Of a stretch of DNA of 64,000 bases, positions 11,299-28,702 are shown in pieces (position 1 is the first letter of the stretch; every line of letters begins with the position of its first letter). Below the pieces are notes generated by a model. It had not been told where the DNA came from, ran no database searches, and saw only the letters and a program-made list of their open reading frames with translations. Both the position numbers and the translations under genes were made by a program. Origin of the DNA: Palaemon carinicauda (Eukaryota; Arthropoda; Malacostraca; Decapoda; Palaemonidae); the NCBI RefSeq assembly GCF_036898095.1, contig NC_090761.1, positions 44,405,486 through 44,469,485 on the forward strand, given 5' to 3'.

Positions 11299-11922
11299 GG
11301 TGGAGGTATTTGGAGAATGTTAACTTCTCACAGAGACGAAGAATTGTGTTTATTTGTCTTATATCATGGAGTCAGGACGGTATGCCCAAATTCATTCGTC
11401 ACCTGAACTTAAGAGATAGGAAAACAGGATAGAATTTACGGAATCTTTATTTAAACATAAATTTTCAATGTTAAGTTCCTGAAAGTGTAAATAGTAGGCA
11501 AGAAATTCCACCCCAGAAATTACTGATGTATACATTTGGATTTTAAACCTGTATGTTTCTTATGCCAACGGCTTACAAAAATTTGGTGTCTCAAGATAAA
11601 AGGAAGATTGTAGTAACTCATATTCTTGCCGTTACTGGTGGAAGACTGTAGAGTCAAATTTACATATTTGAACTTCGGGACCAGTGAAAGCGTATGTGAA
11701 TAAAACAAAAGCATTCAATACATTTATGTATATAACTGATATGCATTCTTATATATTCTTTTGAAAATGTACTGTAGTGGCAAAATATAGCGGAAATTGA
11801 ACACTTGCACCCATGCTATCGCTCTCTTATGACACGTTTATTTATATACACAGTACATTTCGTTTTGAAATAGTGCTAATCCTGTTGGTCTGACAACATC
11901 ATATGACGGCATCGTCAAATTT

Positions 11923-11925
<3 letters not shown>
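11296..11925. other. Unassigned AT-rich sequence
   Basis: Nothing supportable seen. Confidence 0.5.
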
Positions 11926-11966
<41 letters not shown>

Positions 11967-12020
11967 TAGCTAAGCAACAACCCTAGTTGAAAAAAGGCAG
12001 GGGGCTATAATCTTGTGATG
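11926..12020 (-). mobile_element. Short 3'-tail element A fragment with (ACT)n tail
   Basis: An ACT trinucleotide array (11926-11966) is followed by TAGCTAAGCAACAACCCTAG TTGAAAAAAGGCAG and GGGCTATAATC, the minus-strand form of the shared LINE 3' end. The insertion is strongly 5' truncated. Here the tail unit is ACT rather than ATT. Confidence 0.8.
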
Positions 12021-12403
12021 GTAATGTTAAGTCGAATTTTACAAAAATAAAGTGCCATATAGCACTTTCAACTTGAATTTTTGAAAACCGCTTAGACCTA
12101 GGCCTATCACTATTCATAAAGTTTATTAACCCGTTTGCGTTTTTTCTTCTACCAAGTTTAACAATGCCTTTGTATTCCTTGTTGTTGATGCATTTCAAAG
12201 CTAGATGTGTCTCTAGACAAGTGTGATCCATTGACATTTATTTTTACCTTTCATTTCTTCATATACTGTTACTAAACTATAATTAACCTATTGTTCTCTT
12301 GCAGTTAGCTTCGATTTCGTAATGGAAAGTGAACTATGGTTTTGATAGATCTGTTCGAATGATTTACTTTTAATGTTTAGATTAATTTGTGCATCTCAAA
12401 CAT

Positions 12404-12407
<4 letters not shown>
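12021..12407. other. Unassigned AT-rich sequence
   Basis: Nothing supportable seen. Confidence 0.5.

Positions 12408-12468
<61 letters not shown>
12408..12468. repeat. TC microsatellite
   Basis: TC array. Confidence 0.97.
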
Positions 12469-12473
<5 letters not shown>

Positions 12474-15433
12474 TTGAAAGAAAAAAATTATAACCCATTC
12501 AAATAATGCATAACCTGTTTTAGCAAATGTACTTGCCTAAAAGTTTTTCGATAGTACGTGTTTTCTCATAATTCAAAATATGTTGATTTTATCTTTATTT
12601 TGAGTTTCATATCTTTAAATTATGAAGCTTTTATACCAATATGTGTAATTCTTAATTTTGTGTGGGTGAATAATCTCTCCTCTTGTGTGTATACCATTCA
12701 CTCAAATAGTCATACTTGACACTCCCCACCTGATTTGCATTCTTTCCCTGAGATTGAATGGTATTAGTCTATTTGGAGGTACTAGTTTGAATTGTGGGAT
12801 GAATGGCACATATTAACTAAAATACAAAGCTCCACTCTCTAAGGGTGGGAGGCTGATATTGCCCGTGATAGACCACTGCCGTCGATAGACCCTGCGATGG
12901 CAGCTAGACTTATATCACGTACGATGTCAGTTTAAAAGAGAAACTTTGTCGATGATATCTAGATAAGGACTGTGTCGTGAGCTGGATTCGTGAATTTTGC
13001 TCTTGATCAAGGTTTAATGTCAGCCTTTGTATTGTTGCTCGTTGGCTTGCTCTGGGTTTATTGTGGTTAGATTTTAACCAAGGTCCGTTTGTGAATTATT
13101 ATAAGTAAAATGGCATATCGTATGGGCGGTAATATTTTGTAGAGTTACCCGTAGATGAGGGGGGAAAAATCATGGCATTGAAAATATCATCTAACATTAA
13201 AAATTTTGTAGCCTGTTTGGAAGAATTTTTCATTTACTGTTGTTGTATAGTAAAAGAACAATAGCTTGATTCCTCCTTTTGATTAGTTTTAGGAATGTTC
13301 CCAAAAAGTTTTTTAGGTATAGGAGGTACTGGCATAACTTTGTAAACATTATCCCGTAAGATGAGATGGATACTTTCATTGATTAAAAGATTTTATATTA
13401 GAATTTAGTCTAAACCAAAAGGTATTTTATAGCCATGTTACATTTATGTAAAGTTAGTATTAATTTTGTTATAGAATTTAGTTTACGTAGAACAGCATTT
13501 ATTCCGTTCTGGGTTTCCTCTTGTTTTTAAATGATAGTGTTAGCATTTATGTTTTGATGCAGATTCTGTTTTTTAAGTTATCTGGCTTTGGGTAATCTGA
13601 ATAAAATAATGCTAGAAATGTGGGTTAGGATAACGGCTGCTTTATGAACTGTTCGTACTAAAAGGGCTTCATCTGAAAATGGTTCCAGATTTATTATCAT
13701 TGTTGACTATATAATCGTTATCTTTTCTTATCATTATTGAGCCCCTATGATACAAGCAGAGTCCTCTCTGGTTACCCCTTTCTTGTGGAGTGTCAACTTA
13801 GCCTATACAATGCGATTTTCTTAAGATTTTCTCTTTAATTGTACATTTGTAATGTAGGTTAAAGTCATCCTATTGTATTTTTTTCCTTCAGATTGCAGTT
13901 TCAAGTTTTGTCATTAAACATTTAATGGATTGGATAGCTTTTTAGATGATTGCTCTATTTTGATTCCATTGTGTTCAGGAGCTTTTTAAACATATTTTCT
14001 GCAGGGCTTACTTGATAAAGGTGGGTTTTGTTTTCACAAAAGGAACTTTTAAATTACAAGCTTTTTATTGTTGATATCTGGATAGCTTAAAGAGGTTTAT
14101 TCTCAAAGATAACTGCAGAGCTGAGCTTGAAGCTCACTGAATTCTGTTTGGATTTCAACATACTCAAGTGGAGAGTGCGTAAATTTCTTTTGTAAAAAAC
14201 ATATCTTTCTCTCAGTCAACGTAAGCATTTTATGAAGGTATAGGTACTTGGAAAAGAAATTTCAAACTTTCCTTACATGTAGGCAAAGATAGTTTCTCAC
14301 ATAAGACAGACAAGATGAGGTTTAAGAAGAACGTGACATTTCTTCCTACCAAATAATTGGCAATGAGGAAGCATGAAAGATTAACGGGTCCAAGATTTTT
14401 TCTCTTTCAAAAGTGAAGCCTTCAGTATCGTGTATACAGATGTATTTCCTTTTATAACAGAAAAAAATACAACAGAAAAAATACAATTAAAGGAAACACG
14501 GCACTCGTGTCATATTTAGTAGCTCAGCAATGACAAACGTCAGGTGAAAAGTGGACGTCCTCACTCTTCATGACCCGGAGGGGATTTCTCTAGGCAGATG
14601 AAATGAGAAACCTGGGGCTAAACATATCTTGATTTCGTATTAAGATGGGTATTGGAATTCGAACATTTAATTATGTAATTATTTTACATTAAGATTCTCT
14701 CTCTCAGGTTTGGATGCAATTTCACTGACTCACTATTAACGTGATGGTATGATGTTTAAAGATAGGTTGTAGTCAGAGGAATTTCTAATTAAGTATTAAA
14801 AAGAAAATAACCATCTTGGGTATAAATGTGAACAAGTCACGTGCGGAATACACGACTGAGTTTTAGTCTATTAACTCGTTTAATTCTGATGCTGGTGTCA
14901 ACTTAGGGTCCGAGGATTCCAATATGGCTATGTGGTTTTTCACCTTCCAAAGATTTTTTTTAGCTGATAGTTAAGATATGTGAAAAGAGAATGATGGCAG
15001 TTGTCTAGTTAACCATGGTAGGGAATAGTTTGAAAAGTCGAATATTAGTAAGAGTGATATAAAGTGTGGTTTAGCCACAATTTGTTTATATAAAGGTACA
15101 TTGTCCTTGCTTTGGTATTAAAGTTAGTTTAGTACAATAATGATTTGGCAGCATCTTAATATAGAATTGTATATTTTTTTTATCATCCCATCGTAGTTTA
15201 ATTCTATTAAGATGAATTTGCTGTTTTCTTTATTTTAATGTTAAAATTAACTCAGGATTTTACAATTTATTGCCTAACATAATTGTGTGTTGACAATTGC
15301 TTTTCGTTTTTGGGTCAGGCACGATTTTTATGCTTCGGATGCCTGGCATTATGTTATTATTAGCGACCATGTAGCCTGGCATACACTTGAACATTCAAGT
15401 TAGGCTATTCTATTGCGAAAAGAAAATTTATTT
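12469..15433. other. Long unassigned AT-rich, repeat-poor stretch
   Basis: About 3 kb of T-rich unique-looking sequence with no recognisable ORF, repeat family or strong exon. Consistent with intron or intergenic DNA. Confidence 0.55.
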
Positions 15434-16058
15434 AGTTACCCAACTTGATACTACCGCTAGAGTTGTGGGGTCTTTTGACTGGACAGACAGACAATAATAA
15501 ATTGGATCCTTCTCCCAGGTTACGGTTTATTTTCCCTTTGCCTACACACATAGTGATTAGTCTGGCCTATTTTTTTTACTTATTCTCCTCTTTCCTCATA
15601 CACCTGACAACACTGAGATTACCAAACAATTCTTATTCACCCAATAGGTCACTGGACTGTAATTGTTCAGTGGCCACTTTCTTCTAGTTAAGGGTAGAAG
15701 AGACTGGCTATGGTCAGCAGCTCTTCTAGGAGAGGGACGTTAATGAATCAGACCATTGTTCTCTAGTCTTGGGTAGTGCCCTGGCCTCTGTACAATGGTC
15801 TTCACCTGTCTTGGGTTGGAGATCTCTTGCTTGGGGGTGCATTCGGGCACGCTGTTCTGTCTTGTTTTGTCAAAGTTTTTATAGTTTAGGAGATATAGGA
15901 GATATTTATTTCAATGTTTTTACTCTTCTTAAGAATTTTATTTTTCCTGGTTTCCTTTCCTCACTGGGCTATTTTCCCTTTGTTGGAGCCCCTGGGCTTA
16001 TAGCACCCTGCTTTACCAACTAGGGTTGTAGCTTAGTAAGTAATAATAATAATAATAA
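15434..16058 (+). mobile_element. Non-LTR 3'-tail element A1, plus-strand copy
   Basis: Matches the element at 6550-7213 in reverse along almost its whole length: GATACTACCGCTAGAG, GGTTACGGTTTATTTTCCC, CATACACCTGACAACACTGA, TAATTGTTCAGTGGCCACTT, AGGGTAGAAGAGACT, CAGCTCTTCTAGGAGAGGGA, GGTCTTCACCTGTCTTGGGT and the shared end CTGGGCTATTTTCCC.TTGTTGGAGCCCCTGGGCTTATAG. It finishes ACCAACTAGGGTTGTAGCTTAG and (TAA)n at 16040-16058. No ORF of note. Fewer gross changes than the copy at 6550-7213. Confidence 0.85.
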
Positions 16059-16069
16059 ACATTATAGTG

Positions 16070-16432
16070 CAGACCTCCACCGCGTCAGCTTATTTCTTGA
16101 CCTTTTTTATCGACCTTGACCTGTGACATTAACATGTATTAATTAGTGTGGATTTTCATACACTCAAATATGAACCAAGTTTGAAGTCTGTGACTATGAT
16201 TTCCAAACTTATGGCTGATTACGTGAATTGGACATTTTGCTTGACCGTGACCTTGACCTTGACATTCCAAAATTTAATTATATATTTCCAGCTTTTTATA
16301 TAAGTTAACCCTTGCAAATTTCATTAATCTGCTATTAAAATTGTGGCCAGGAAGCTGTTCACAAACAAACACACAAACAGGGGGTAAAAGATACCCTCCT
16401 TCCAACTTTTTTGGCGGAGGTAACGATATAGC
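16070..16432. mobile_element. Second MITE-like element
   Basis: ACCTCCACCGCG (16073-16084) and TTGGCGGAGGTA (16411-16422) are imperfect inverted ends. The interior holds TTGACC/GACCTTGACC iterations (16098-16265) and GTGGCCAGGAAGCTGTTCAC, AAACAAACACACAAACAGGG (16344-16380). I recall similar repeats in marine invertebrates, but no search was made. AGTGCA occurs just outside both ends (16066-16071, 16433-16438) and may be the target duplication. It lies 12 bp after the tail of the A1 copy. Confidence 0.6.
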
Positions 16433-16660
16433 AGTGCATATGCTAGTTTTAGTTTTACGCCTAAGGTAGTTAGTTTTTTGTTAACTTGTTGCAAACGTAT
16501 ACTTAGAATTATAGCATGTCCTGTTGATGAATGACGGAGTGACTGTCTTGCAATTGATTTTGTATAATTCATCAATGAGTTGAAAGATAATTTCGTTCCC
16601 ATAGCTCTTAGTATCGCCAGGAAACTCTTAATGTATACCTAATAAGGAAGGGAACTCCCC
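16433..16660. other. Unassigned sequence
   Basis: Nothing supportable seen. Confidence 0.4.
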
Positions 16661-16727
16661 TCCCGTACTGTGTTGGGGCAGACAACGTGCAAAAAGAGTG
16701 AAGCGTACGCTTACAGTGGTGATAAAT

Positions 16728-16810
16728 ATGGAGTCGGCAGACCGAGTTGGCTATACGCCGTACGGCGAGGAAAACCTGTTTTGCTTTTGCAGCTCTGGTC
16801 GGAGCTCGAG
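16728..16810 (+). CDS. Candidate start-codon exon in a CpG-rich segment (hypothetical)
   Basis: An ATG at 16728 in good context (A at -3, G at +4) opens MESADRVGYTPYGEENLFCF, then CSSGRSS. It runs 83 nt to CTCGAG|GTGAGA, a strong donor at 16811, and the frame closes at TGA straddling the donor. The surrounding 16660-16820 is CpG-rich compared with the flanks. A pyrimidine-rich acceptor (TTTTGCTTTTGCAG, ending 16792) overlaps, so an 18-nt microexon 16793-16810 is an alternative. A different frame is also open through the region. No protein family is recognised, and the frame may be accidental. Confidence 0.2.
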
Positions 16811-16918
16811 GTGAGAGGGTTTACAAAGCCTCTCGCGTCTTCCTTGCCCTTTCTTTCTCCTTGGTCCTTTCTCTCTCTGCGTGCAACATATGCTTGTCAT
16901 CTACTTAGGAGATTTAAT

Positions 16919-16931
16919 CTCTCTCTCTGTC

Positions 16932-16980
<49 letters not shown>
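16919..16980. repeat. TC microsatellite with TG interruptions
   Basis: TC array with two CTGTCT interruptions at its start. Confidence 0.95.
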
Positions 16981-19984
<3,004 letters not shown>

Positions 19985-20055
<71 letters not shown>

Positions 20056-20114
20056 AGATATATGTATAGCATGTACACACGCATAAACTGTGTGTATGTG
20101 TGTGTGTATATACA

Positions 20115-20180
<66 letters not shown>

Positions 20181-20200
20181 ATATCTATATCTATATATAT
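19985..20200. repeat. Poly-C, TC and TA microsatellite cluster
   Basis: C tract at 19985-19994, TC to 20052, unique spacer to 20115, then TA (20116-20178) decaying into TATC/TATA to 20200. Confidence 0.95.
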
Positions 20201-21750
<1,550 letters not shown>

Positions 21751-22984
21751 TTTTGTATGTGTTTGTTCATGCCTATTTATTCACATCCATGGATTTTTTT
21801 ATCAGCAGTTTTGATTAGTTTTGTATTTTCGTTTTGGAAGGTAAATTGCAATTTTCATTGTTTTACCTGAGCTTTTTTCTCTTATTTCTTTATTGTATAC
21901 AAAGTAGTGTTGCCGATGAGTCTGATATATATTAAGATAATTATGATGTCTTTGTTGCATATTGACTTGATATCACTTCTTTATAACTTCCTTATTATGT
22001 GATGGAAAGTTATATGGAACAGCTGGTCAGATTGCTGAAGAGATGTCTGTATTGTTGAAATTCAGAGCTTTATGTGCTTTATTCGAGTAGATAACGATAA
22101 AATTTGCAGACATCAATTGTAATTATAGCTTAAACGCATTTAAAGTATGTAATTTATATTTTATTTTTATCGAAGTTTCTCTGAAGTTCGATTTAGATTT
22201 CTATATGTATTTTTTCTTGGCGAGCTTCATTTAAAGTATCTATTTAGTAGATAAAGGAAATTCTATTTGAATTTACTCTAGCGGATTTCTTAGAAATGAA
22301 CTTGATTGCACATACAAGTTGTTTGTATATCTAGAAGAAAAAATCTACTCTTGTGAATTTAGTTCAATTGACAAACATTTGAGACATTTCACCTTCTACA
22401 ATGTGTTTCCTGGTCTCTTGGATTGGGAGATATGAAATAAGATTGGCATTTTTGTTTTTTCTCTGGAAGACGGTTCAACTTGGTTGTGGTGAGCTGGTAT
22501 ACTTCATCTCCATTTTCATGGAATCGAGAATCTAGAATCCACCTGATATTTTGAAATAGAATCTATCCCAAGAAACGCAAGTTGGATCTCTTTATTTTTG
22601 TTCGAAAAAGAGCCTATCTGTAATCTCTTCTTATGGTGGTTGGGTATAAATATCTTTGATCTTTTCTTTGAAGTAGCTAGAAAGGAATGGTGAATTATTT
22701 TAGTTTATTCCTTGGTATAGACAAACAAGGCCACCTTTAATGTGGACAATATGAATATTCATTTTAAGAAATCATGAAATTTCGCTTATCATGCTCTTGA
22801 TCTGAACTTGAACATCATATATCAACAGTATTTGCGCATTATGAGTAACTTTGGTTCGGTCAGTAATGGACTGTTGGCTAACTGCTGATTAAATGACTCG
22901 GAGTGCTACGAAACCTTATAAAATAGAAATAATAACAATACTTGTTTTGAACCATTGAAGTGAAGTAGCCCCCGACGTTGGTAC
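21751..22984. other. Unassigned AT-rich sequence
   Basis: No gene or known repeat supported. Confidence 0.5.
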
Positions 22985-22989
22985 GATCT

Positions 22990-23205
22990 CTATAGAATAT
23001 TGATTACCTGTAAAATCAACTGGGCTCCACAAGGCACTAGAAGAGTTGGAAGACCCAGACCTACATGGCTGAGGACTATAGGGTGTGAAGTAAGAGATAA
23101 TGAATGGAGAAGTATTGATTTAAAAGCTCCAGATAAAAACGATTGGCGAAATTTAACCGAGGCCCTTTGCGTCAATAGGCGTAGGAGGAGATGATAATAG
23201 TCGGC
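22990..23205 (+). pseudogene. LINE family C, ORF2 C-terminal fragment
   Basis: Plus-strand frame 23000-23194 reads NWAPQGTRRVGRPRPTWLRT, GCEVRDNEWRSI, NDWRNLTEALCVNRRRRR, stop. GRPR.TWRRT...E and W..L.EALC...RR are typical of the extreme C-terminus of one LINE group. The stop is followed by GATGATAATAG, a short GAT-type tail. It is 5' truncated to about 200 bp. The same last 12 codons occur at 55547-55600 (minus strand). Confidence 0.8.
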
Positions 23206-23605
23206 GTGGGCTTTATTCCAAAATTTACCCTACACCAGCCTAAAAACAAAACCCTTTATTTTTAATTCCAGTACAATCCTAAATTAGCTTTAGATGCACT
23301 CTAATCCAGCCGAGATTGTTCGGGCATCGTCATTCGCATTGCATCTTAACCACAACTAACCAGTTATTTCTTACATTATACAAATAAGTGAGACAAATTC
23401 CTGAATAAGCCAAGATGCGGCGCCGTTGTTCATTTTAGCGACCCCATTACATTCACCTTGTATCCAGTTCCGAAGTGAGAGCTAACATCATTTTCAATAA
23501 CAGTTCCTAATGCTATTCGAATCCACATAAAAGAGGGCGTTGACGGTGTAATGCTAAACTCTGAAAGGAATTGAATCATTTTAATGGTAATTGTATGTAA
23601 GCCTG

Positions 23606-23606
<1 letters not shown>
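23206..23606. other. Unassigned sequence
   Basis: Nothing supportable seen. Confidence 0.4.

Positions 23607-23657
<51 letters not shown>
23607..23657. repeat. TC microsatellite
   Basis: Pure TC array. Confidence 0.97.
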
Positions 23658-23660
<3 letters not shown>

Positions 23661-24889
23661 GGAATTATATGCCAACTTTCTGGAAGTGAAATATGAAAAT
23701 TAAGAAAGACCCGCCATACAGTGCCAGACTAAGTCAGTTTTACTAATATTACATCAATGTCTCTAAAAGCTGTTAACCGTTGTACATATTCGAAATCAAG
23801 GAAAATATTTCCCCAATGTTGCCATTACATTCAGTAAAATACAATAAAACATTTGCCCTCAAGTTTCATGGTGATTCTCTTGTATTAGATTCTCTCTATT
23901 GTACCAACCTACAGTGTTTTAGAACGCCGCCTAATATTTATCGTGTATTTTACAATCATATTGTTACTTTTAGTTTAGTGTCTTTTGCATGATGTCATTG
24001 ATCACAAATAAAGAATATTCAGATTTCTTGGAGGTCTCTTGATATGAAGGTAGATGTGGTTCAATCCTAATGCACTTCAGAATTAAATCTCGACCTACTG
24101 TATTGCTTTACTTGGCTTCAGTTGCTCAGTCAGAACGTTCTTGGTGACTTAGAATGTTTAGCACGAATTATAGCCGGGTTCACGTAATTGAGATTGTTTA
24201 CGAAGTCATTCTCGGTTCGCACAAATTACATCCTTCGTGCTTCTATTATACATTTATACTTGCTCCTTTTTGTGTGAAAGCACCTATGTCACTTTAATCT
24301 CTTACCACGGAAATTTGCAGACATTTTTTTTTCCATTTCCTTATCCAGTTACGCATTTCAAAATGATGTTGAAAGTTTCTTTCTGTTAAATTATGAGTGA
24401 CGAGCTTAACCCCAACCACTGCTAAGCCACATAAAACAGAAGCCGCTAGTTCATGCAGATACATATCAAGTTTGTAATACAATTACTACTCATTGATTTA
24501 TTTTGTCGATGTTGCTACGTAAACTTAATTCTATTTTCGGCCCACAAATGAATTAGGACTGTATAAGCCTGTATCATATTCTGTTTACATCTGTTTTATA
24601 GATAACATATAGTCAAGAATCTTCTGAAGGGAGTGTATCTTGAATCATCTTGAAGCGATTTCGTTGTCTATAAATATATTTAACGCTGCACAATGTAAGC
24701 TGTTTTGGTTTACTTTGAAGCACTTGGTTTCAGGGCCAGCGGTGAACGGAAATGCCGAACTGTAGCCATAGAACTGTATGCATTTTTTTCTATATCCTTT
24801 ATTGCGTCGATGCTAGGTTTATATGTATATGTACATACTTATATTTCTATCTATCTGTCATCTATTTATTAATACTGTATATATACATA

Positions 24890-24894
<5 letters not shown>
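23658..24894. other. Unassigned AT-rich sequence
   Basis: No gene or known repeat supported. Confidence 0.5.
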
Positions 24895-24956
<62 letters not shown>

Positions 24957-25035
24957 CGTGTGTTTATAATACATGAATTCAAGAGGGAACACTTATAAAA
25001 TTCAGAATTTACTTATTTACTTAATTACCTATTTC

Positions 25036-25099
<64 letters not shown>

Positions 25100-25106
25100 C
25101 GTGTGT
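24895..25106. repeat. Two compound TA-TG microsatellites
   Basis: TA then TG at 24895-24962 and again at 25040-25106. Both end in TGTGCGTGTGT, separated by 77 bp of unique AT-rich sequence. Confidence 0.95.
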
Positions 25107-25600
25107 ATGCTTGAGTAATTAAGTCATTCCCATTAAGTTGGTTAAAAGGGTAATTAAATTTTTTAAAGTTTACAAGCGGTATTTAGGTTAAGTATTGTTG
25201 AAATGTTGCCTCAAAATATTGCCTGAAATCATCGCCAAAGGCTTAACAAAACCTGAAGGAGTGGGTTGTTATTTCCTTCTCAAGATGATGAAGAGTGTCT
25301 GGTGGGTGGGTGTTCCTCCTCAACCTCTTCCCCCCCCCCCCCCCACTCCACCACATCCCACCTGAAGGTCAGTCAAAGAGAATTCCTACACCGACGTGCA
25401 TGAGATAAATACAAAAGGCAAGAGCAGTGGCTTTGGTGGCGTTGTTATGGTTGTACGTGAGTGTAATGGCGGTGCCCTCGGGGCCCTAGAAAGGGCCTAC
25501 GGGGCCTACTGTTATTCCAGTCACCGCCAGCCATGGCCCCTCCTCGTATTTCTCCTTTATAACTCCTCCCACCTCCCTTCCTTGGGGGTTCCTTCGTTAT

Positions 25601-25602
<2 letters not shown>
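25107..25602. other. Unassigned, GC-richer toward 25600
   Basis: Includes a C tract (25330-25344). 25390-25600 is unusually GC-rich (GGGGCCCTAGAAAGGGCC) but no convincing splice-bounded frame was found. Confidence 0.4.

Positions 25603-25656
<54 letters not shown>
25603..25656. repeat. TC microsatellite
   Basis: Pure TC array. Confidence 0.97.
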
Positions 25657-25659
<3 letters not shown>

Positions 25660-26405
25660 CAAAGGGGCCAGATGAGGGTATTTGGTACTTTTCCTAACAG
25701 CCTTTTGATAAGTATAGTCTAGTATTTTTTCATTCTTAATTTTTTATTTGGATCATGTTCAAAGTATCTAAAGTAGAAATTAATAAATATTTTGTATTTT
25801 TGCACAGATTTCACCCACAATTATATACTGTATATATCATTAATGTGTGCGCACAAAACTAATGCAATTTTGTTACTTCCACTTAAGTTTGTGAAAGTTT
25901 GTTCTTTTCATATTTGTATAGGAAGCGTGTTCTTCGCAATAGCCATAGGTGGTACGCATTAGAATTCTCAAGGGTGAAGACTGGGCCGGGTAAAATATAA
26001 TCCCGCTGTCAAAAATATCTCACGAAAAGGGATAGAATGTTTACCCGTGGTCTGTAGCCGTCTCGCTGGTGATGTGATCCCAGAAGATAAGTGTTTATTT
26101 CTTATTTCCTTATCTTCGTTGAGCTGTAAGGCATTTCGTAACAGCCTATGTAAACTGTCAAGGTCTGGGCTGTGTCACTTTTTTGCTCCGTAACCATTTT
26201 TTTCTGGGAAATGCATAAAGTTTCGTCTCAAGTTTCCATTCGTTAAACTTCGTAATTGGTGTTACATCTTCATATATATATGGGCCTAATCTTCAGAACT
26301 TTGTTTCCGTTGAATGTGGTTTTTATTTTGGCTACGGAGAGACTGCATGCAATTTTGTGGATGAAGTCCACGCGAAATTGATTAACCTATGGAGTGAGGC
26401 GTTAA

Positions 26406-26408
<3 letters not shown>
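25657..26408. other. Unassigned sequence
   Basis: No gene or known repeat supported. Confidence 0.5.

Positions 26409-26490
<82 letters not shown>
26409..26490. repeat. TC microsatellite, 82 bp
   Basis: The longest uninterrupted TC array in the window. Confidence 0.97.
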
Positions 26491-26493
<3 letters not shown>

Positions 26494-28480
26494 GGGGGCC
26501 ACCTGGAGAGTCACAGCTTCTCAGCTAATTATGGATATTGTAGTAGGTGATTACAGAAAGCCAATGCCACTGTTAATTTTGGATTTCGGTGGTCCTGCTG
26601 CCTTCTGCTGTCTGTGCCTCGCAATTTGAGGACCGCATACGACTAAATTCTCGGACATTATTGTACTACTATTTTGGTGTTATTGTATATTCTAAATTCA
26701 TAGTTTATAACTTGTATTTTCTCACGATTTTCATCAGTGATGTTTGGCAAAGAAAATTGTGATCGAGAATGTAAACTAATGCCAAGTTTGTAATGTTTAT
26801 GAAAGATATTATTCTTAGATTAACGAAACGGTTTTTTTACAGTGCACTTTTACCTTAAAACAGCTTTGTCTTTAGTGTCTCTTTGTATCAATTTTCTTGA
26901 TGATTATGATCTCTTTTTTCCCCTTCACTTTGAGGATCCCCCTTTCTGGAATAGCGAAACTTTTATTTTTTTACAAACTTCATATTACTAGGTCTCTCTC
27001 AGATATGATGATGGGGGAAGAGGAGACTGTCTTTGGTGAATGTTTCCAGTGACGAAATGTACCGCCACATAGCCATTGCCACCCCAGCCGCCTGACTACT
27101 AATGAGAGGTTTCTCATATAGAGTCTCGGCCACATTATCCGTTACAGAAGTTTCTCCTCTCCTAGAGATAATAGAAGTAGTACCTGGCTTGTCTTGGCTG
27201 GGGGTTTCAACACCTGCAGTTTGTATCCTAGTTGTTACAATGTAGATGTGCGTTAGTGAGGGAATAATTTGCACGACAAGAGTAAAGTTTTGACGACTTG
27301 TCGAGGGATCATGTCGATATTGGTATTTATGATAGTAACAATTATTTAAACTTAGAAAACTTTATTTCTGACTTTATACATACAGTCTCTGTATGTAAGG
27401 TAGAATATGCAAATGCAAATAGGATTTTGTCATCATGCATATTCATGTCTAATCGTCAGAATTTATTCTTTTATATATGTAGACTCAAAGGAGATAGAAT
27501 GAAAGACAAAGAGCTGAATAGTCTTCATGATTTTGATAAAATTTTAAGGCTAGATTTTTTTTTTTTTCGTTTTACTTCTGTGGTATTGGGGACATCTAAT
27601 TTTACTTTTAGATTCATGGGTTGGTAATCAGAATTTGTCGAGTCCTCGATGTAGGTTAAGCAAGAAAAGTTGCCCGGCCAGTAGTGTTGCAAGTCAGTTC
27701 CCTGAAGTAAGGCATCATTCTACACTTACGTGTCGATTTGGCCACAACGTGGCGAGTACATAGGTTCATTATACGAATCAGAGTCAATACAGATTGATAC
27801 GAATCATATGTATTTGTTTATTTGTTGTGTTTTCCTCTATTAATCCGTGTCTCTGTTTCTACTTGGATAGAATTTGCCATCGTAATATCTTTGAAGAAAA
27901 TTTTCCAACGTAAATAACGTAAATTAATGACACTCATTATCGTGTGATATGCTAGTTATTTTAACTATTGATAAGCCTGATCATTAAATGAGTATTTTAT
28001 GTCATATAGATATCATTAGCAGTGGGGATCCATATGTCAGTTTTCAGTGTGTAACGCTTACTCTATTTTGATCACATTTGCACCTTGGGTATTACTCTTT
28101 GATTGTGCTATGTTGAGTTATTTTTGAATAAAAGATATTCAATTTGGTGTAGTTTTATATCTGATCAGTTTTAATATATTGGAGTAGATTTAAAAATCAA
28201 AATATAAATAGTTCAAAATTATGAATTGAAGTTATCCTAGGAAGAGATCCAAAATATTCAAATTAGATCGAGATATTTTAGTGTTGTAAAAACGTCTTCC
28301 ATATGCATATGTGTGTGTAATTTAATTGTTGCTGATCATTGCTTATTGAAGTGTGAGAAAAGAAAGAAATCTTCATTCTCTTAATAAATTGCTTAGTGGT
28401 CAATTTTATTGATAAATTTGTACATTTTGGAGTAATTTTCAAGGTGAATTATTTTGATTTACGGCAGAGTTTGAAAATCA
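26491..28480. other. Unassigned AT-rich sequence
   Basis: A 92-codon minus-strand frame at 26999-27274 is not recognised and is treated as chance. Nothing else is supported. Confidence 0.5.
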
Positions 28481-28492
28481 CCCCCCCCCCCC
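28481..28492. repeat. Poly-C tract
   Basis: Run of C. Confidence 0.9.
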
Positions 28493-28702
28493 TCAAAATA
28501 AAAAGTCTGTACTTTGTTGTTAGTGTGTGTTTTATCCCCCATAATATTGTAGACCATGAAAATCTGCGATGTATAGCCTGTCTCTTAAGGTGTAGTTTGT
28601 AATTTTATACCTACCCTTGCACAATAAAACATATTGTTATTCTTGAGAACTTTTACCTAAGTTTTATTTTTATTTAGGACTAATTGTCAAGGGCTTATAT
28701 AG
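28493..28702. other. Unassigned sequence
   Basis: Nothing supportable seen; the LINE fragment is truncated near 28703. Confidence 0.4.

Noticed and set aside
26999..27274. 92-codon minus-strand frame with varied residues
   Set aside because: No recognisable family and no flanking splice signals; length is within chance. A protein search with a significant hit outside low-complexity regions would revive it.
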